Shown: positions 43,835 to 55,888, counted from the first letter of the stretch. The stretch: 64,000 nt of DNA from Geosiphon pyriformis (GCA_016748015.1 JAAOMT010000563.1:459924-523923), one strand, 5' to 3'. Made by a program: numbers and translations. Notes: generated from the sequence alone by a model not told the origin.

Positions 43835-46800
43835 TTAACTTTTTAATTCAATTAATATGCTAATCTTTATAAATAAACAATTTTATAACAGAATTCTTAT
43901 ATCTCCCTGAAGGTAGGTGGTTAAAGAATTTAAATAAAATTTTTAAAATATTTATAACTAATTTATTAAAAAATTCACTATTTATTATATTTAGAAGATT
44001 CTTGCTTGATAGATTTGATCGTGATCATGAATAATTGATGAGGTTGATATATATAATGGTAAGGAAATATATTTTATTTCTAAATTTTAATTATGCTTTT
44101 AATTTATTAAATAATTGCTTTCTAAAATTTAAATACCAGATATTTAAGAAGATTTCTTTGAATTTGTTAATATTTTAATATTTAGAACTATTATATTTTG
44201 GAATTGTTTTTTTATAATTACAAATTAAATTCTTATTTTCAATTTAATTGTATTTAAAAAAGTTTCGGTTAACTTAAAAATCAAAATTTATTTCAAAAAA
44301 AAATTTAATATATAATATATTATATACATATTACCCAAATTTCTTTTTAATTTAAAAAATATTTCTAATAAACATACTTTTCAATATTAATACCGTTATC
44401 AAAGAATTGAGACGAATATTTTAACCTAATTTATTATTATAATTTTATTTACTTTTAATTTGATTTTACTAGCATCCAACACAATATTACTTTTAACAGC
44501 CAAATAATTCAGAATAACTTTCATAAATACTGTAAATAGTAGAGCTTTTATTAATAATACTTTTTATTTTAATATTTTTAACCATACTTGGTTTTTAGCA
44601 TTTTAAATATTTAATAGCTCTTTTTTTATTTTGGCCAAAAAAACAATTTTAATGCTTTATTTATAATTTTATTATTAATTAAAACATAAACTTTATTATT
44701 AAAAATCAAATTATAAAATATTTAACAGAATATTTAATGTAGTTATGTCTTCAAATTTTACAAACTTTAATAATTTGGAAACCAAAAGTTTTAATTTGTA
44801 AAACTCTGAAAAAAACTTGTTAATAGCATTATCAAACCTGTTAAACTTGGTTTTAAAAAAAACTTTTTTTAGTAAAACTTAATATTATATTCTTTAAAAA
44901 GTTTTACATATCATTAAAATATTTATTAGTCTTAGACTTTTTAAAATTATTTATAAAATTTAAAGTTATTATTAAATTAATTCCTAAAATTTATTTAAAT
45001 AAATATTATTTATTTTTTTCAAATTTTATTTTCAATAATTTCTATTGGCTTATTTATACAAATATTAATAGTTTTTTAAACACTTTTAAATTTATTTTAA
45101 ATTAGTTTAATTATATTTTTTTTATTAAAAAAAAACATTATAAAGACTCAAATTATTACATTTACTAAATTTGATATTGTATTTATTTTAATTTTTATTA
45201 AAATCATTTTTTATAATAATAAATAAGCTTTTATTTAATGTTTTTACAATTAAATTATTTATTTTAAATTCATGAAAAAAAAGTTCTTTTAATAAAATTT
45301 TAACATAAAACCCAAACAATTAAAACAGAAAATAATAATATTTTATAAAAAATTTAAAAAACAACAATTTTTTAAAAATCTTTTTAATAATGAAAAAATA
45401 TTTTAAAATATTATTATTAATAATTATAATAATTTTAAAATCCAAATAATTATTGTTTATTACAAAAACAAAATTTTTAACTTCATTATATTTGTATTTA
45501 ATTTTATAATTTTGAATAAATAGTTAATAAATAAATTAATTGCAAATCTTGTTAAACTTTTAAAACTTTTAGCTAAAACAATACAGAAAAACCAAAAATC
45601 ACAGAAAGTTTAGTATTAATTTTATTATAATTAGCTTTAGCAGTCTTAATATAATTCAAAATTTAAAAATCATAATTTTTTAGTTTGTTATTAATATAAA
45701 AACACTAGTTATATGACACAAAATTGTAACAATCTTCCAATGTTTTTTTTTAAATTTAAGAAATAATTATCAGCAAAATAATAAGAACAACAATAATAAA
45801 ATTCCTAATTTAAATATTAATTAAACTTATATAAACTTTTTTGTTTAGTTTAATTTAATTAATAACAACATAAAACTATAAAAAAATAATAGCAAACTAT
45901 TAAATTATATTAGATTTAAAAAACAAAAAGTAAATTTTAATTTAAATTCTAGTGCTACTGTTTTAATATTCAACCACAAAGATAAAATTTTAAAGTTAAA
46001 AATATTTGAAAATCTGCCAAAATTAAATTACTTAAAATTGTTTAAAAATCAGATTTTTATTCAATTGTAAAAAATTTAATAAAAACACTTACTTATATTA
46101 TTTTTGGTTAATCTTTAATCATTAATACTTAAGAAAAAACAATTTAAGACTAATAAATATTCTTAATAAACAATATTAATTCTTAATAATAATAATATTT
46201 CTTTTATTTATAAAAAACAAATATCTAAATATATAAATTTAATATTAAATAGTGGTTTTAGTTAGTATTATAGCTTAATATTTTTAAATACAATTAAAAA
46301 AAATCAATAAATTATCAACTAAATTTATAATTAATGTTTATAAAAATTAAAAAAATCTAGAAACATCTAAACACACAATGTTTAAGATTTCTGTCTAAAT
46401 TTATGAAGTTGTTTTTTTAAAAGCTTTATATATTTTATTATTTTAATATTTGAATTGTCTTTTATATGACAATTTTTGTTTATAGACAAAACTTTTTTGT
46501 TATTTTTCTAAGTGTATTAAAAAAAAAGATTTTGGCAGTTATGTATTTGAGCTATACTTTTCTATATTACTGCCAATTTTCTGTCTTTTATGACAGTTTT
46601 TTGTTAAATGATAACAAAATATACTCTAATTTTGTCTTCAATTATTATCTGTTTTTTAATAATAAACAAAACATTTAAATAATTTTTTATCTAATATTCA
46701 TAAAGTGGAAAGAGAGCATTTTGTATGTTTTAATGCTTAAAAATGGGTTTATTTAATTCTTAAATTCACCAGTAGTTTTTGTCAAAAAACCTGATTTTGT

Positions 46801-46930
46801 TTTAATTATAAATAACTTAGCAATGTTATAAAAAAGTTACTTATATTTTCATTATTAATATCGCTTAAACTCTATTTCAAGATTAAAAAAAGCATATTTA
46901 AAACTCGAATATAGTTGATTATTTATTATT
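43835..46930. other. AT-rich intergenic DNA
   Basis: The first 200 bases may be a decayed tail of the kinase. The rest is A/T-dominated with poly-A and poly-T runs. The 70-codon frame at 46466-46678 is aromatic-rich and shows no domain. I see nothing supported here. Confidence 0.7.
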
Positions 46931-46964
46931 AAATTTAATATTGTATAAATTAGTGTATAATTAA

Positions 46965-47490
46965 ATCTTTTCTTTTTTCATACTTCAGAATAGTGGGAAT
47001 TTTAATTTTAATTAGAAAATACCCCAATTTATAAATATTTTTTAGACAACATAGTTATTCAAAACTTAGTGTCTCCAAGCTAAGGCTATATTTTTATTGA
47101 AAAACTTCACCCTCTCAAAATTTCCTTATTGAATATTTACCAAAGTTTATTTTATTATTATTATTATTATTGCCTAATAAAAACTAAAACACTAACTAAA
47201 TAAACTTTTTTCTTTGGCGGAAAACACCAGTATTGATTTAAAAGTTACATTTCTATTGTAAAAAAAAAGCTTTTTATGTTAGTGTGATAAAAACCTAAAA
47301 ATCCAGAAATCCCTTTTTATCAAAGCGACTTTTAAGTTCTAAAGTTTTTTTAGTCTTTAAAATAAATCAAATGATATTCTTTTAACTTTATTGTGAAGCT
47401 CAAAATTGTAGCTATTAGCATATTCTGCCAATGAAAATTTCTTAGATAGTACAGTCTTCAGAAGATATATAATCAAATTGAATAAAAGCG
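46965..47490 (-). repeat. Inverted copy of BTB-TLDc 3' flanking DNA
   Basis: Read on the minus strand, blocks match the plus-strand flank of copy 1 (about 38700-39470): AATATTCAATAAGGAAA, TTAGCTTGGAGACAC, TTCTGAAGTATGAAAAAAG. The part next to the coding end (47340-47460, TTCTTTTAACTTTATTGTGAA) also recurs at 52795-52820 after copy 3. This shows common descent of gene and 3' region. Confidence 0.75.
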
Positions 47491-47494
47491 AATT

Positions 47495-47975
47495 TATCTT
47501 TTTATAATTTGAAAAACTTCAAACTCCTCGCAAAAGATAGCATGCTCATAATCTGTTGTCTTATTACAAAAGCAGCCTGAACTACTTTTAAAGTCATTGC
47601 CATACAAACAAATATTACTATTTCCAAAATGGGGTCCATAATTTGGATGACCATAAGGTCCACATCCGCTAACAAATTTGCTAAGTTTAGCATTTCCAAC
47701 TTTGCTATCTCCAAGGGAAAAAATAAAACTTCCTTTTCCCTCCAACCAATCAATTCTAGAATGTCACGATTGTGGGTTATAGCCGCCAATTAGCTGAAGT
47801 TCCTTTCACTTTGATTACGCTAATTGTCGCTCCTTTACATCACATAATCGATGAAAATAGGCTGGAGTGAATCCGTCTCGACTGCCTCGAAGTAACAATG
47901 TAAAATCATTTCCAAATTGATTTTCAAACGGAGTATGTTCGTCTTTGCTTTGAATCCAATGATCAAGCTGTTTTA
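47495..47975 (-). pseudogene. TLDc domain fragment (BTB-TLDc copy 2)
   Basis: Only the C-terminal TLDc half is present. Minus-strand reading gives a damaged LDHWIQSKDEHTP, LLRGSRDGF, LCD...ATISVIKVKGT, then GGYNPQS-TGA-HSRIDWLEGKGSFIFSLGDSKVGNAKLSKFV and DYEHAIFCEEFEVFQIIK. The TGA replaces the Trp of QSWHS. No BTB or BACK sequence is recognisable on the upstream side, where AT-rich DNA begins, so it is a truncated duplicate. Confidence 0.8.
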
Positions 47976-49080
47976 TAATAAGCTATTAATCCAAATTAGC
48001 TTCAAGAAGTTAAAAGTGAATTTTAATATAAATTTTAATGTTACTTTTTTAATATTTAATAACAAAAATAAAGTTTTAAAATTAAAGATATTAGAAAATT
48101 TATCAAAAATTGGAATTATTAGAAATTATTTAAAAATTAAGCTCTTATTTAGTTGTTATTATAAAGAATTATTTTGGGTAAATTAAGATATTTTATTTAA
48201 ATATTACTAACTTTTAATTAATAATTTTGTTTTTTAATGTTAATAAAATACTTAATAATCTAAAAGTCTTATTTGAATAAGTTTTATTAAATCTTAATAA
48301 ATTATGACTAACTTTTTTGTTTATATGACATTTTTTAGTTTAAATAATAATTTGTTAATTGTTATTATCAAACTTATTGGTAGAATTCTTGATTTTCTAT
48401 GTTTAATAAAAACATGTCTTTATATTTTTAATTATTTTTTTTCTTGTAATTCTTATGAATATTTTTTTAAATTCATGTTTTTATTTTTAAATATTTGGAT
48501 TATTACCTATAATATAAGTAATACTTCTTTTCAATAAATATAAAACTAAAAGCTTTAATATATTTTGAAATAATTTTAATCAAAAATTATTTTTTTGGCT
48601 TTTCTAAATTTTAAAGTTAATTAGAAAACATAAACAAAAATAAACAAAATTTAATAATTAGATTTCAAGTTTTTTTATATTTTTATTTATTTTATAATTA
48701 ATTGATTGATTGATTGATACTACTTTTTTACAAATTAAAAACTATTATATATATATTATTTTCAATTATACAGAATAGAACTATTTTTAATATAATTGTA
48801 AACTAATAAATTTTTTGCTTATTAATAAATGTTTTTTAAGTCACTTTTTAAAAATTTATAGAATTAAGTATAATTTTATTATGTTTTTTTTATATATTGT
48901 TTATAAATTATATTATTTATATTATATAAAATAATTGTATGTCAAATTTTGTTGAATAATATTATTAAAAATTTAATGAAAACACCAATTTATATTATTT
49001 TTACTAAACTCATAACACATTTATAGTTTTAAAAAAGTTTTAAAAATTATTCCTTATTAATCAGTCCATTAAGTTTGATA
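47976..49080. other. AT-rich intergenic DNA
   Basis: Frames of 77-89 codons at 47917-48186 and 48304-48537 consist of F, I, L, N, K and Y without motif and are judged non-coding. A (TTGA)n tract lies at 48699-48719. Confidence 0.65.
48699..48719. repeat. (TTGA)n microsatellite
   Basis: Four tandem ATTG units in AT-rich DNA, complementary in sense to the tracts at 40513 and 49817. Confidence 0.85.
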
Positions 49081-49084
49081 GATA

Positions 49085-49330
49085 TTTATTGGGATTAGAC
49101 AAAAAATTCTTTTTAGGATAGTTTGATGCTAAATAAATAAAATTTTCATTATATTTAACAAAGGTTTTTATTCTTTCAAGAGAATCAACTTGAACAATAA
49201 TCTCAAAAGATGGGTTTTGATGTGATAAAATATTTTGTTCCTATTTTATCAAAAAATTATATTTGAGGAGACTAAATTTTACAAGTGTTTCTTGGTAATG
49301 CGAATTTAACTTTAACAAGATACTGTAACT
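49085..49330 (-). pseudogene. Possible gene remnant, family unknown
   Basis: One minus frame reads about 80 codons with one internal TAG (NFLIK-stop-EQNIL) and a mixed composition: QETLVKFSLLKYNFL, NPSFEIIVQVDSLERIKTF, NPNKYLSNLMD. That is unusual in DNA this AT-rich, so a decayed exon is likely. The leucine pattern vaguely recalls F-box/leucine-rich-repeat proteins, but this is a guess. Surrounding DNA gives no further help. Confidence 0.25.
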
Positions 49331-49815
49331 AATCAAAATTATTTCATTATCGACTCATTTTCACATTACTTGATCAATTTTAAATTTTTATTGAAATAAA
49401 GAATTGTAAATTTTAATTTACAACAGTGTCTACTTAACTAAAAAAAAAATTGACAAAGTAATGTAAAAGAAGTTTTATATGATCTTAAACTATTATTGAA
49501 CCATTTGTAAAATTTTAATCTTAAAATAATACAAGCTTTATTTAAATAAATTAAAAAATCCAAGCTTAATTTAAAATAAACATCAATCAAATTTATGGGA
49601 TTTTCGAAAAGCGAATGTTTGAGAGTTGGTTACAAAATAAAAACTAAACAAAGTTTTTATAAAAAGCTTCAGTGGATAAAAGTTTCAGTGAAGATTGGTT
49701 TAAATAAACTGTTTTAATTGAGTTATTTAAAAAATATTAGAAATTTCAATAGTTAATTAACTTTATTAATGTCAACTTAATTTTTCATTTTTATTCCAAT
49801 TAGAAATAAAGTTTT

Positions 49816-49849
<34 letters not shown>

Positions 49850-50400
49850 TAGTTTCAATGAGAAACTTTATGCAAAACATTACTTGACATTTTAAATCAT
49901 AAATAGGGCAAGATAAACGAAAATATATATTAATTATTAAGTTTCAGATAAGGGGACCTTCTTGTTAAGCAAATAACTTGGAAAAGAAATTAAGAATAAT
50001 GTTTAAAACATGATGAGAATACTTGCATTCATTCTTTGAGTAACCATGCCAAAAGAATTCCTAATATTAATAGTAAAAAAGTGACTAGAGAAGCTGATAG
50101 ACTATTTTTAAAAAAATGAATATATAATTATATTATCTTTTAAAATATGGAAATAATTTGATGTTCTAAACGGAGATCCAAAATTAGAAATTTTCATTTA
50201 ATAAACTCCACAATCATTTGGCTAATGCTAGCAGTTTAAGTGATTGAGTGGAAGTGATAGAGCTATACTATATGAAACAATATATATAAAAATATATGTA
50301 TCAGAATTCTTGCGAGATTATATTATATCCACATGAATAATTTTACTATCAAATTGTAGTATGATATGGTACTCTTTGAAGTTTATTTTATGAGATGAAA
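49331..50400. other. Intergenic DNA without recognised gene
   Basis: The stretch is somewhat less AT-biased than other spacers but holds no frame with motifs. It carries a (TCAA)n tract at 49817-49848, preceded by AAATAAAG, a possible polyadenylation signal for an unrecognised upstream transcript. Confidence 0.55.
49817..49848. repeat. (TCAA)n microsatellite
   Basis: Seven to eight tandem TCAA units lie directly after AAATAAAGTTTTT. Confidence 0.9.
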
Positions 50401-50406
50401 GGGTGT

Positions 50407-50479
50407 TATAAATAGAAATTTCTTTAACAAGAAAAAAAAAATCACCCCCTCCCCCCTCCTTCCCCCCTAAAGAAAGTTC
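50407..50479 (+). promoter_or_regulatory. Stress-type promoter of the Hsp20 gene
   Basis: Upstream of the start at 50573 lie a TATAAAT box (50407-50413), two heat-shock-element dimers of form GAAnnTTC (50415-50422 and 50472-50479), and between them a pyrimidine tract holding three CCCCT stress-response-element cores (50446-50450, 50453-50457, 50464-50468). Heat-shock factor binds GAAnnTTC arrays; in yeasts CCCCT is bound by Msn2/4-like factors. The TATA box is about 165 bases from the ATG, so either the leader is long or another start point is used. Confidence 0.6.
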
Positions 50480-50572
50480 TAACTAGTTAGAGTGAAATAT
50501 TAACCTTCTTACCTTAAAACTGAAAAATTTTAACTTCTTTGCCTAATCAACAAATAAAAAAGTTCAGACAAA

Positions 50573-51074
50573 ATGTCTCTCTTATACGGAACCGATCCAG
50601 GTTTTCAGGTGATACCAATAAGTCGTCGTCTTCTAGGTCGTACTGGTCCCACACAACCATGGGTACCAGTTATTGATCTTCATGAATCTGAAAAGGAATT
50701 TGTATTAAAGGCTGAACTACCTGCAAGTTGAAATTCAGACTTTATCATGAAAAATTTTTTAGTCATTAATTTTTTTAATACTTAATACTATTGTCTTTCC
50801 TAATCACCCCGAATAGGGTGTTTCTAAAGAAAATTTAAACGTTGAAATACGTGATAATGTTTTAATCATCTCTGGCGAGTCTAAAAAAGATGAAAAGTAT
50901 AAATATGGAAACGTTCATATCCAAGAGCGTCGCTACGGTGCTTACACACGTTCGGTTCCCTTGCCAGCTAACATTAAACCAGACGAGATTAACGCGAAAT
51001 TAGAGGAGGGTGTCTTGGAAATTAAAATTCCCAAGGACGAAAAGCTTGGCAAAAAGAAGATTCCTATCCAATAA
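50573..51074 (+). CDS. Small heat-shock protein (Hsp20/alpha-crystallin family)
   Basis: Small heat-shock proteins are ATP-independent chaperones that hold unfolding proteins. Exon 1 is 50573-50722 (50 codons) and exon 2 is 50817-51074. The 94-base intron begins GCAAGT and ends AATAG, a GC-AG intron; splicing rebuilds the family motif AELPGVSKENLNVEI exactly in frame. The protein is 135 residues. A short N-terminal arm (1-30) is followed by the alpha-crystallin domain from about residue 31 (WVPVIDLHESEKEFVL), with ERRYGAYTRSVPLP and the conserved EEGVLEIKIPK. The C-terminal IPI matches the I-x-I motif that joins dimers in oligomers. There are no stops, the GC content is higher than in the flanks, and a stress-type promoter lies upstream. 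It looks intact and expressed, probably in the cytosol. Confidence 0.9.
50723..50816 (+). other. GC-AG intron of the Hsp20 gene
   Basis: The 5' splice site reads CCT|GCAAGT and the 3' site AATAG|GGTG. GC donors with an otherwise strong consensus are a known minor class. No GT in frame nearby would restore the conserved ELPGV motif. Confidence 0.8.
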
Positions 51075-51185
51075 AAGAAATCTAACAACTAGTTTAAAAT
51101 GAATCTTATTGATAATTAGTCTTTAATTTCCTTGGTATGACACTTGTTATCCCCTCTTGCTTATTTTTTTATTGTAATGAAAACT

Positions 51186-51210
51186 ATTGATTGATTGATT
51201 GATTGATTGA
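51186..51210. repeat. (TTGA)n microsatellite after the Hsp20 gene
   Basis: Six tandem ATTG units begin about 110 bases past the Hsp20 stop, just after TTTTTTTATTGTAATGAAAAC. It may lie at or near the transcript end. Confidence 0.9.
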
Positions 51211-52740
51211 AGAGGTAAGATTTTATTTCTATTGAGTTGTGTTTCACCATAGTTTTTTTCAAGAAAGCTTTTAAACAGGATCAAATTGTTATTTTTTGGT
51301 GATGTATCTTCTCAAGTACTAGATTTTTCTTGAGCTGACAATTTCCATTTGCCAGTTTTTAATTTGAAATAGTGTTAAAAATATTAAACATTATTAAAAA
51401 AAATTAAAACAAATTAAGTAAGTTAGAAAAAACATCCAAAAACAACAAAAAAAGAAAATTTAAATATTAAAAAAAATTCAAAAACTGAGAAAATAAGTTA
51501 AAGATAAGGAATAAATATAAAGTGCAAATACGATACATTGCTGACAACAATTAAGAGAAGTAAAAACTTTGTAAAAATTACTTTTTTATTTATTTTATAT
51601 TTATAGATCTTGACTTTATAAACAATTATGTGGAATTGTAAAAAAAAACACTTATTCTAATCTTGGTTACTTTTTTATACTTTTTACAAAGGTTACTATT
51701 GTATTTAGGTTTTGTAGAAAATAAGTTTATTATATAACACATTTATATTTTTTTTTATTTTTTATAAAGTAAAAAAATAATTGAAATAAAATTTGGCAAA
51801 TAATTTCTCTAATTTTTTGTATTAAAAAGTTTTTTTGCAATTTTTAGCTAATTATAGTAAAAAATTTAAGCTATTAAATGAATACTGTTACTAGATCATC
51901 AATTTTTTTAATGATATAATTGTAAAACACTTAAATAAAATGTTTTATAAAGTAGCATTTGTTCAATTTATTATTGAATTTTTTAATAAGCTTTTTATAA
52001 AACCAAAATTTAAAATAAATTTATTGATAGTAAAAAAATATTATTGAATTTCTTTATACTCAATTGAAAAGAAACAAAGTAATTCCATAATTAAAGGAAT
52101 TTTTTTGCAAAATATTAGGTATAAATCAAATATTTTTTATATATTAAAAATACTATAAATTTTCTAAATATTATATTTTAATATTTTTGATTTCAATTAA
52201 GTCTCTTCTAATATTATAGTATAATTATTCTTACTAATTTTATTTAATAATATTTAATTGTAATGTATAGAAAAAAATTGGCTAAATAAGATTAAAAAAA
52301 ATACCATAATTTACAGTATATTGGCTAAAATTATTAAAGAAAAAATTTGATTCCTGAAATATAAATATACCAAAAGGTTGTTTTATTAATAAAAATAAAA
52401 TATTTACATTTTTACATATTTTAGAATGTAATCATAGAAATTATTTTGCTTTTAGCCATAAAAATAGAAAACTTTTCTTTTCAATTCTATTATAAAATTG
52501 ATTATTTTAATTAAACAAATTTAGATAACCTCCCAATTTTCAGAACTTTAATTAGTTAATTTGTATTAAGAATTTTTTTTAAAATGCAAACTCAAAATTT
52601 TGTGGAAACAAAACAAAAAGTACTTTTAGTTGAACTTTTTTTGCATATAGAAATTTTAATTTTAATTCAAAAAACAAGAAGAAAGCTATTCATTCTAAAA
52701 TAATAATAAAAAGAAAGCGAAATTAGATATTTTAAATTAT
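51211..52740. other. AT-rich intergenic DNA
   Basis: Only A/T-rich low-complexity sequence is visible between the convergent Hsp20 gene and BTB-TLDc copy 3. Confidence 0.7.
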
Positions 52741-52913
52741 CAAAAATTACCTCCATTTTAAAGGTTTTTTTGATGTTTAAAATAAGTTAAATAGTATTCT
52801 TTTAACTTTATTGTGAAATTCAAAATAGGAGCCTAGAGAATATTCTGCCAGTGAAATGTTTTTAGGTAGCAGGGCCTTCAGAAAATGTACAATCAAATTA
52901 AATAAAAGCGAAT

Positions 52914-54420
52914 TTATTGTTTCATAATTTGAAAAACTTCATACTCTTCGAAAAAGAAATCCAACGCGTCATTTTCTGATCTAGGCATTATAACATGCTC
53001 ATAATCTGTTGTCTTTATACAATAACACCCTGGACTACTTTTAAAGTCTTTGGCATACCAAACAATATTGCCTTGTCCAAAAGAGGGTCCATGGGTTGAC
53101 CCACCACAAGGTCCATATGTGCCAACAAATTTGTCAAGTTTACCATTTCCAGCTTTGCCATCTCCAAGGGAAAAAATAAAACTTCATTTTCCCTCTAAAA
53201 ATCTATTCCTAGAATGCCACGATTGTGGGTTTTAGCCGCCAATTAGATGACCAGTTCCTTTCACTTTGATTATGCTTACAGTTGCTCCTTTATTATGACA
53301 TAATCGATGAAAGTCGGCTGGAGCGAATCCGTCTCGACTGCCTCGAAGTAACAATTTAAAATCATTTCTAACTTGATTTTCAGAAGAAGTATTCTCGTCT
53401 TTGCCTTCAATCCAATGATCTAGCTGTTTTACATTGTGCAATTGAAGAAGCTTTGAACCAATATTTAATCGAGAACAACGTAATGGCTGAGCGTCTACAG
53501 ACTTTTGATGACTACCCGGTACGCGATAATGATGTAAAAGAACTTCATATAAAGTTCCAGGTAAGATTTTCGCAAATGGTTTTACTTTGTGATAAAAGTT
53601 AAATGAAGATATGTTAAAGAAGCGAATTAAAGGTAGAAGTCTTTCAATGGATTTCTTAAAGGCGTTAAAGTTTTCATCTGTCCAGTAAAGAACGTTCTTC
53701 GTCTGAATATTGTTATCGAATTTAGCAACTCCCCATTCTACAATTTTTTCACATATTTCGGATTCTTCTATATTTAGGTCATCCCGAGTTAAAATTGAGG
53801 AAAGAGCATTTTCACTGAGGGAGGTGAAATCTTGGGAATTGAAGACTATAGCTGGATTGTTTGCAGCTATTTCGGTGCAGTAATTTTGTAAATTTTTGAA
53901 AGAATCATGCATAAATGAAGTTTTCTGCAAAATGGCGAAATTTTTTTATAGCTCTTTTGCATGGTATTGAATCAAATAGTCCTCAAGAGGATCAATAAAA
54001 TTCTCTAGAATAAGTTCGTCAGCGATAACAAGCAATTCTAAAATGGTAAGCACTCCATGTTTATGAAGAGAGATCTCGCCCGTTATAAATATAACTGTAC
54101 AGGAAAATAAAAGATATGCATTTATGTTGGCCAAAATATTTAAAAGCAAACGAAAACCCTTACCTGAGAATTATTTCAAAAATTTTAGGTGAAATATTAG
54201 GTTTAGTGAAGATAATGGCATTGTTTTCCCTTTTAACCCAATTACTAGAGAGTGCTACAGCAAAATATGGTGATCTTGCTGATAAAATTTGTGAATGAGC
54301 ATGAAAAATTCTGATATTGGGGGCCTTTCCAACAACAATCCTAAAATCAGAGAAATTCTGACTATCTAGTAAATTCCCGAAATCATTGGATAAAACGTGA
54401 AAGTGTTGTTGAAGTGACAT
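52914..54420 (-). pseudogene. BTB/BACK/TLDc protein, copy 3: nearly complete, three stops and a frameshift
   Basis: From ATG at 54420 (MSLQQHFHVLSNDFGNLL) the BTB domain reads NFSDFRIVVG, FHAHSQILSARSPYF and VALSSNWVKRENNAIIF, NISPKIFEIILR. A 69-base GT-AG intron (54163-54095) follows. ITGEISLHKHGVLTILELLVIADELIL ends BTB; one extra base just after the intron breaks the YIYTGE motif. BACK follows (NPAIVFNSQDFTSLSENALSSIL, IEESEICEKIVEWGVAKF, WTDENFNAFKKSIERLLPLIRF). TLDc starts LLRGSRDGFAPADFHRLCHNKGATVSIIKVKGTGHLIGG and ends EYEVFQIMKQ. Stops sit after KEL (Glu codon expected, 53946-53948), after LIGG (Tyr expected) and in EGK-TGA-SFIF (Gly expected). A stress-linked adaptor role is the family expectation, but this copy is broken unless read errors are responsible. 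Confidence 0.85.
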
Positions 54421-55130
54421 TGATAAAGTAAGAGAAATCTGAGTGAGATCTTTTCCCACGTATCAGTATTTATGCATACATGTATCGGAGATCTGCTTGC
54501 GAAGGTGAATTTATTTACTTCTGAACAGATTCTTTTACTCTCCAAAATGAACTATAAACGAGTGAAAATTTTGCTCTTTAAAAGTCCCTATACATCAAAA
54601 AAGATTTTTAATAAAAAGCAGATAATAATAATAAACTACAAAATATTAAAGATTTGATGCTAAAATATTAAAAAGCTATCTTTTAGACATAAATTTTTTG
54701 TTATAAAAGCTGTTTTTGGTCTGATTTCATTGATTTAATTATTGCTAGGGATGAGAAAAAAACTAATGAAAGTGATACAAGCCAGTTGGTATTTTGAAAA
54801 AATTTTTACATGATTATATAAAAACAATTTTCACATCCAATACTTTTTAATTTCACAATTTACATCAACTGATTTATATATTATTTGTTATTGATAAAAA
54901 TAAATAAATAAAAAATATTAAAATTAATAATTGGCATAAATATATAAAATTAATGTTATTGAAAAATTATATATTATTATTGTTATAAATTGTGTATAAT
55001 AAATTTTTATAACTAAAAAATAATTTATCAAAAAATATTATTTTAAATCAGTTGAAATAATAATAATAATTATCATATGTTCATTACACACAATTTTTGT
55101 TACCAATTATTAAGTTCCAATTTCTTTTTC
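54421..55130. other. AT-rich intergenic DNA between divergent genes
   Basis: The region holds the upstream DNA of the BTB-TLDc copy (minus) and of the secreted-protein candidate (plus). It is A/T-dominated with no clear TATA box or other motif. A 61-codon frame at 54472-54657 is unsupported. Confidence 0.6.
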
Positions 55131-55138
55131 AATATTTA

Positions 55139-55801
55139 ATGGTTAAAATTTCTTTATTTTGTCATGATAAATAATATTTTTCAGTTTGTTTTAAGTTCAG
55201 AATTCAATTTAACATGTATCAATTTTAAATTTTACCTAAAAAATTTTAAATAAAAAGATCAAATTTTAAATATATAGATTTATTAACAATATTAACCTTA
55301 ATATCAATTTCAAACGCTATTATTTACTGTGATTCCGAGCATTGTTTTGGTACTACAGTAACCATTGCAGGAACTAATTACAATTCATCAAGTAAAAATA
55401 TGATAATTTGAAATCAAAAATTTAACAAGTATTTGAAATTAAAAGTCCACAATCTATCGATTTGTTTTTTTTTGGTGTAAGCATTAAAGCATATTCACAT
55501 TACATCATAAAAAGTCTGATCATCAATAATATTAAAAATGTTTGGTTTGCATCAAAAAAAATGAATGATCTCTATTTTTGTTAAATTGCCCGAAAAGTAG
55601 TGATTTTTGTTAAATGAGGGATCATCATCAGCAAAAACCTAAAAGTTTACATTCCATTTAAGGTAAAACAAAGAGATTCTCCCAATTTCAGATTTTTGTA
55701 TGGTTGATTGCAACACAATTGCAAATCTTCAAACTCAAAATGTTGGCGAAGGTCACAAAATAAATCAACTGCAAGCTACAACTTCATTGTCTAAAGAATG
55801 A
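55139..55801 (+). CDS. Candidate small secreted cysteine-containing protein, three exons
   Basis: My model joins 55139-55160, 55278-55391 and 55692-55801 in frame into 81 residues. It starts MVKISLFYLLTILTLISISN, a good signal peptide probably cleaved near SNA. The mature part has four cysteines in two pairs, YCDSEHC and FCMVDC, then a Gln/Asn/Thr-rich tail ending TTSLSKE. The second intron (GTAAAA...TTTCAG, 300 bases) has good sites; the first (GTCATG...TATATAG, 117 bases) has a weak donor, so the true first exon may differ. Exons 2 and 3 have clearly non-random composition against the AT-rich intron. Small secreted proteins of such fungi are often effector candidates, but I recognise no family. 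It lies 160 bases upstream of another secreted-protein gene on the same strand. Confidence 0.45.
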
Positions 55802-55880
55802 AGGACTGACTGTGTAATAAAATATATTATATTTATTCGTGATAATTTCTTTTAAATCACTTTCATAATGAGTTCAAGAA

Positions 55881-55888
55881 TATAAATA
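55881..55888 (+). promoter_or_regulatory. TATA box of the secreted-protein gene at 55963
   Basis: TATAAATA followed by CACACACTTTAGACATC lies 75-82 bases upstream of the ATG, a common core-promoter distance for a short leader. Confidence 0.55.

Noticed and set aside
47917-48537. Two plus-strand frames of 89 and 77 codons
   Set aside because: Composition is only F, I, L, N, K and Y typical of AT-rich DNA; the first also overlaps the TLDc fragment in antisense.
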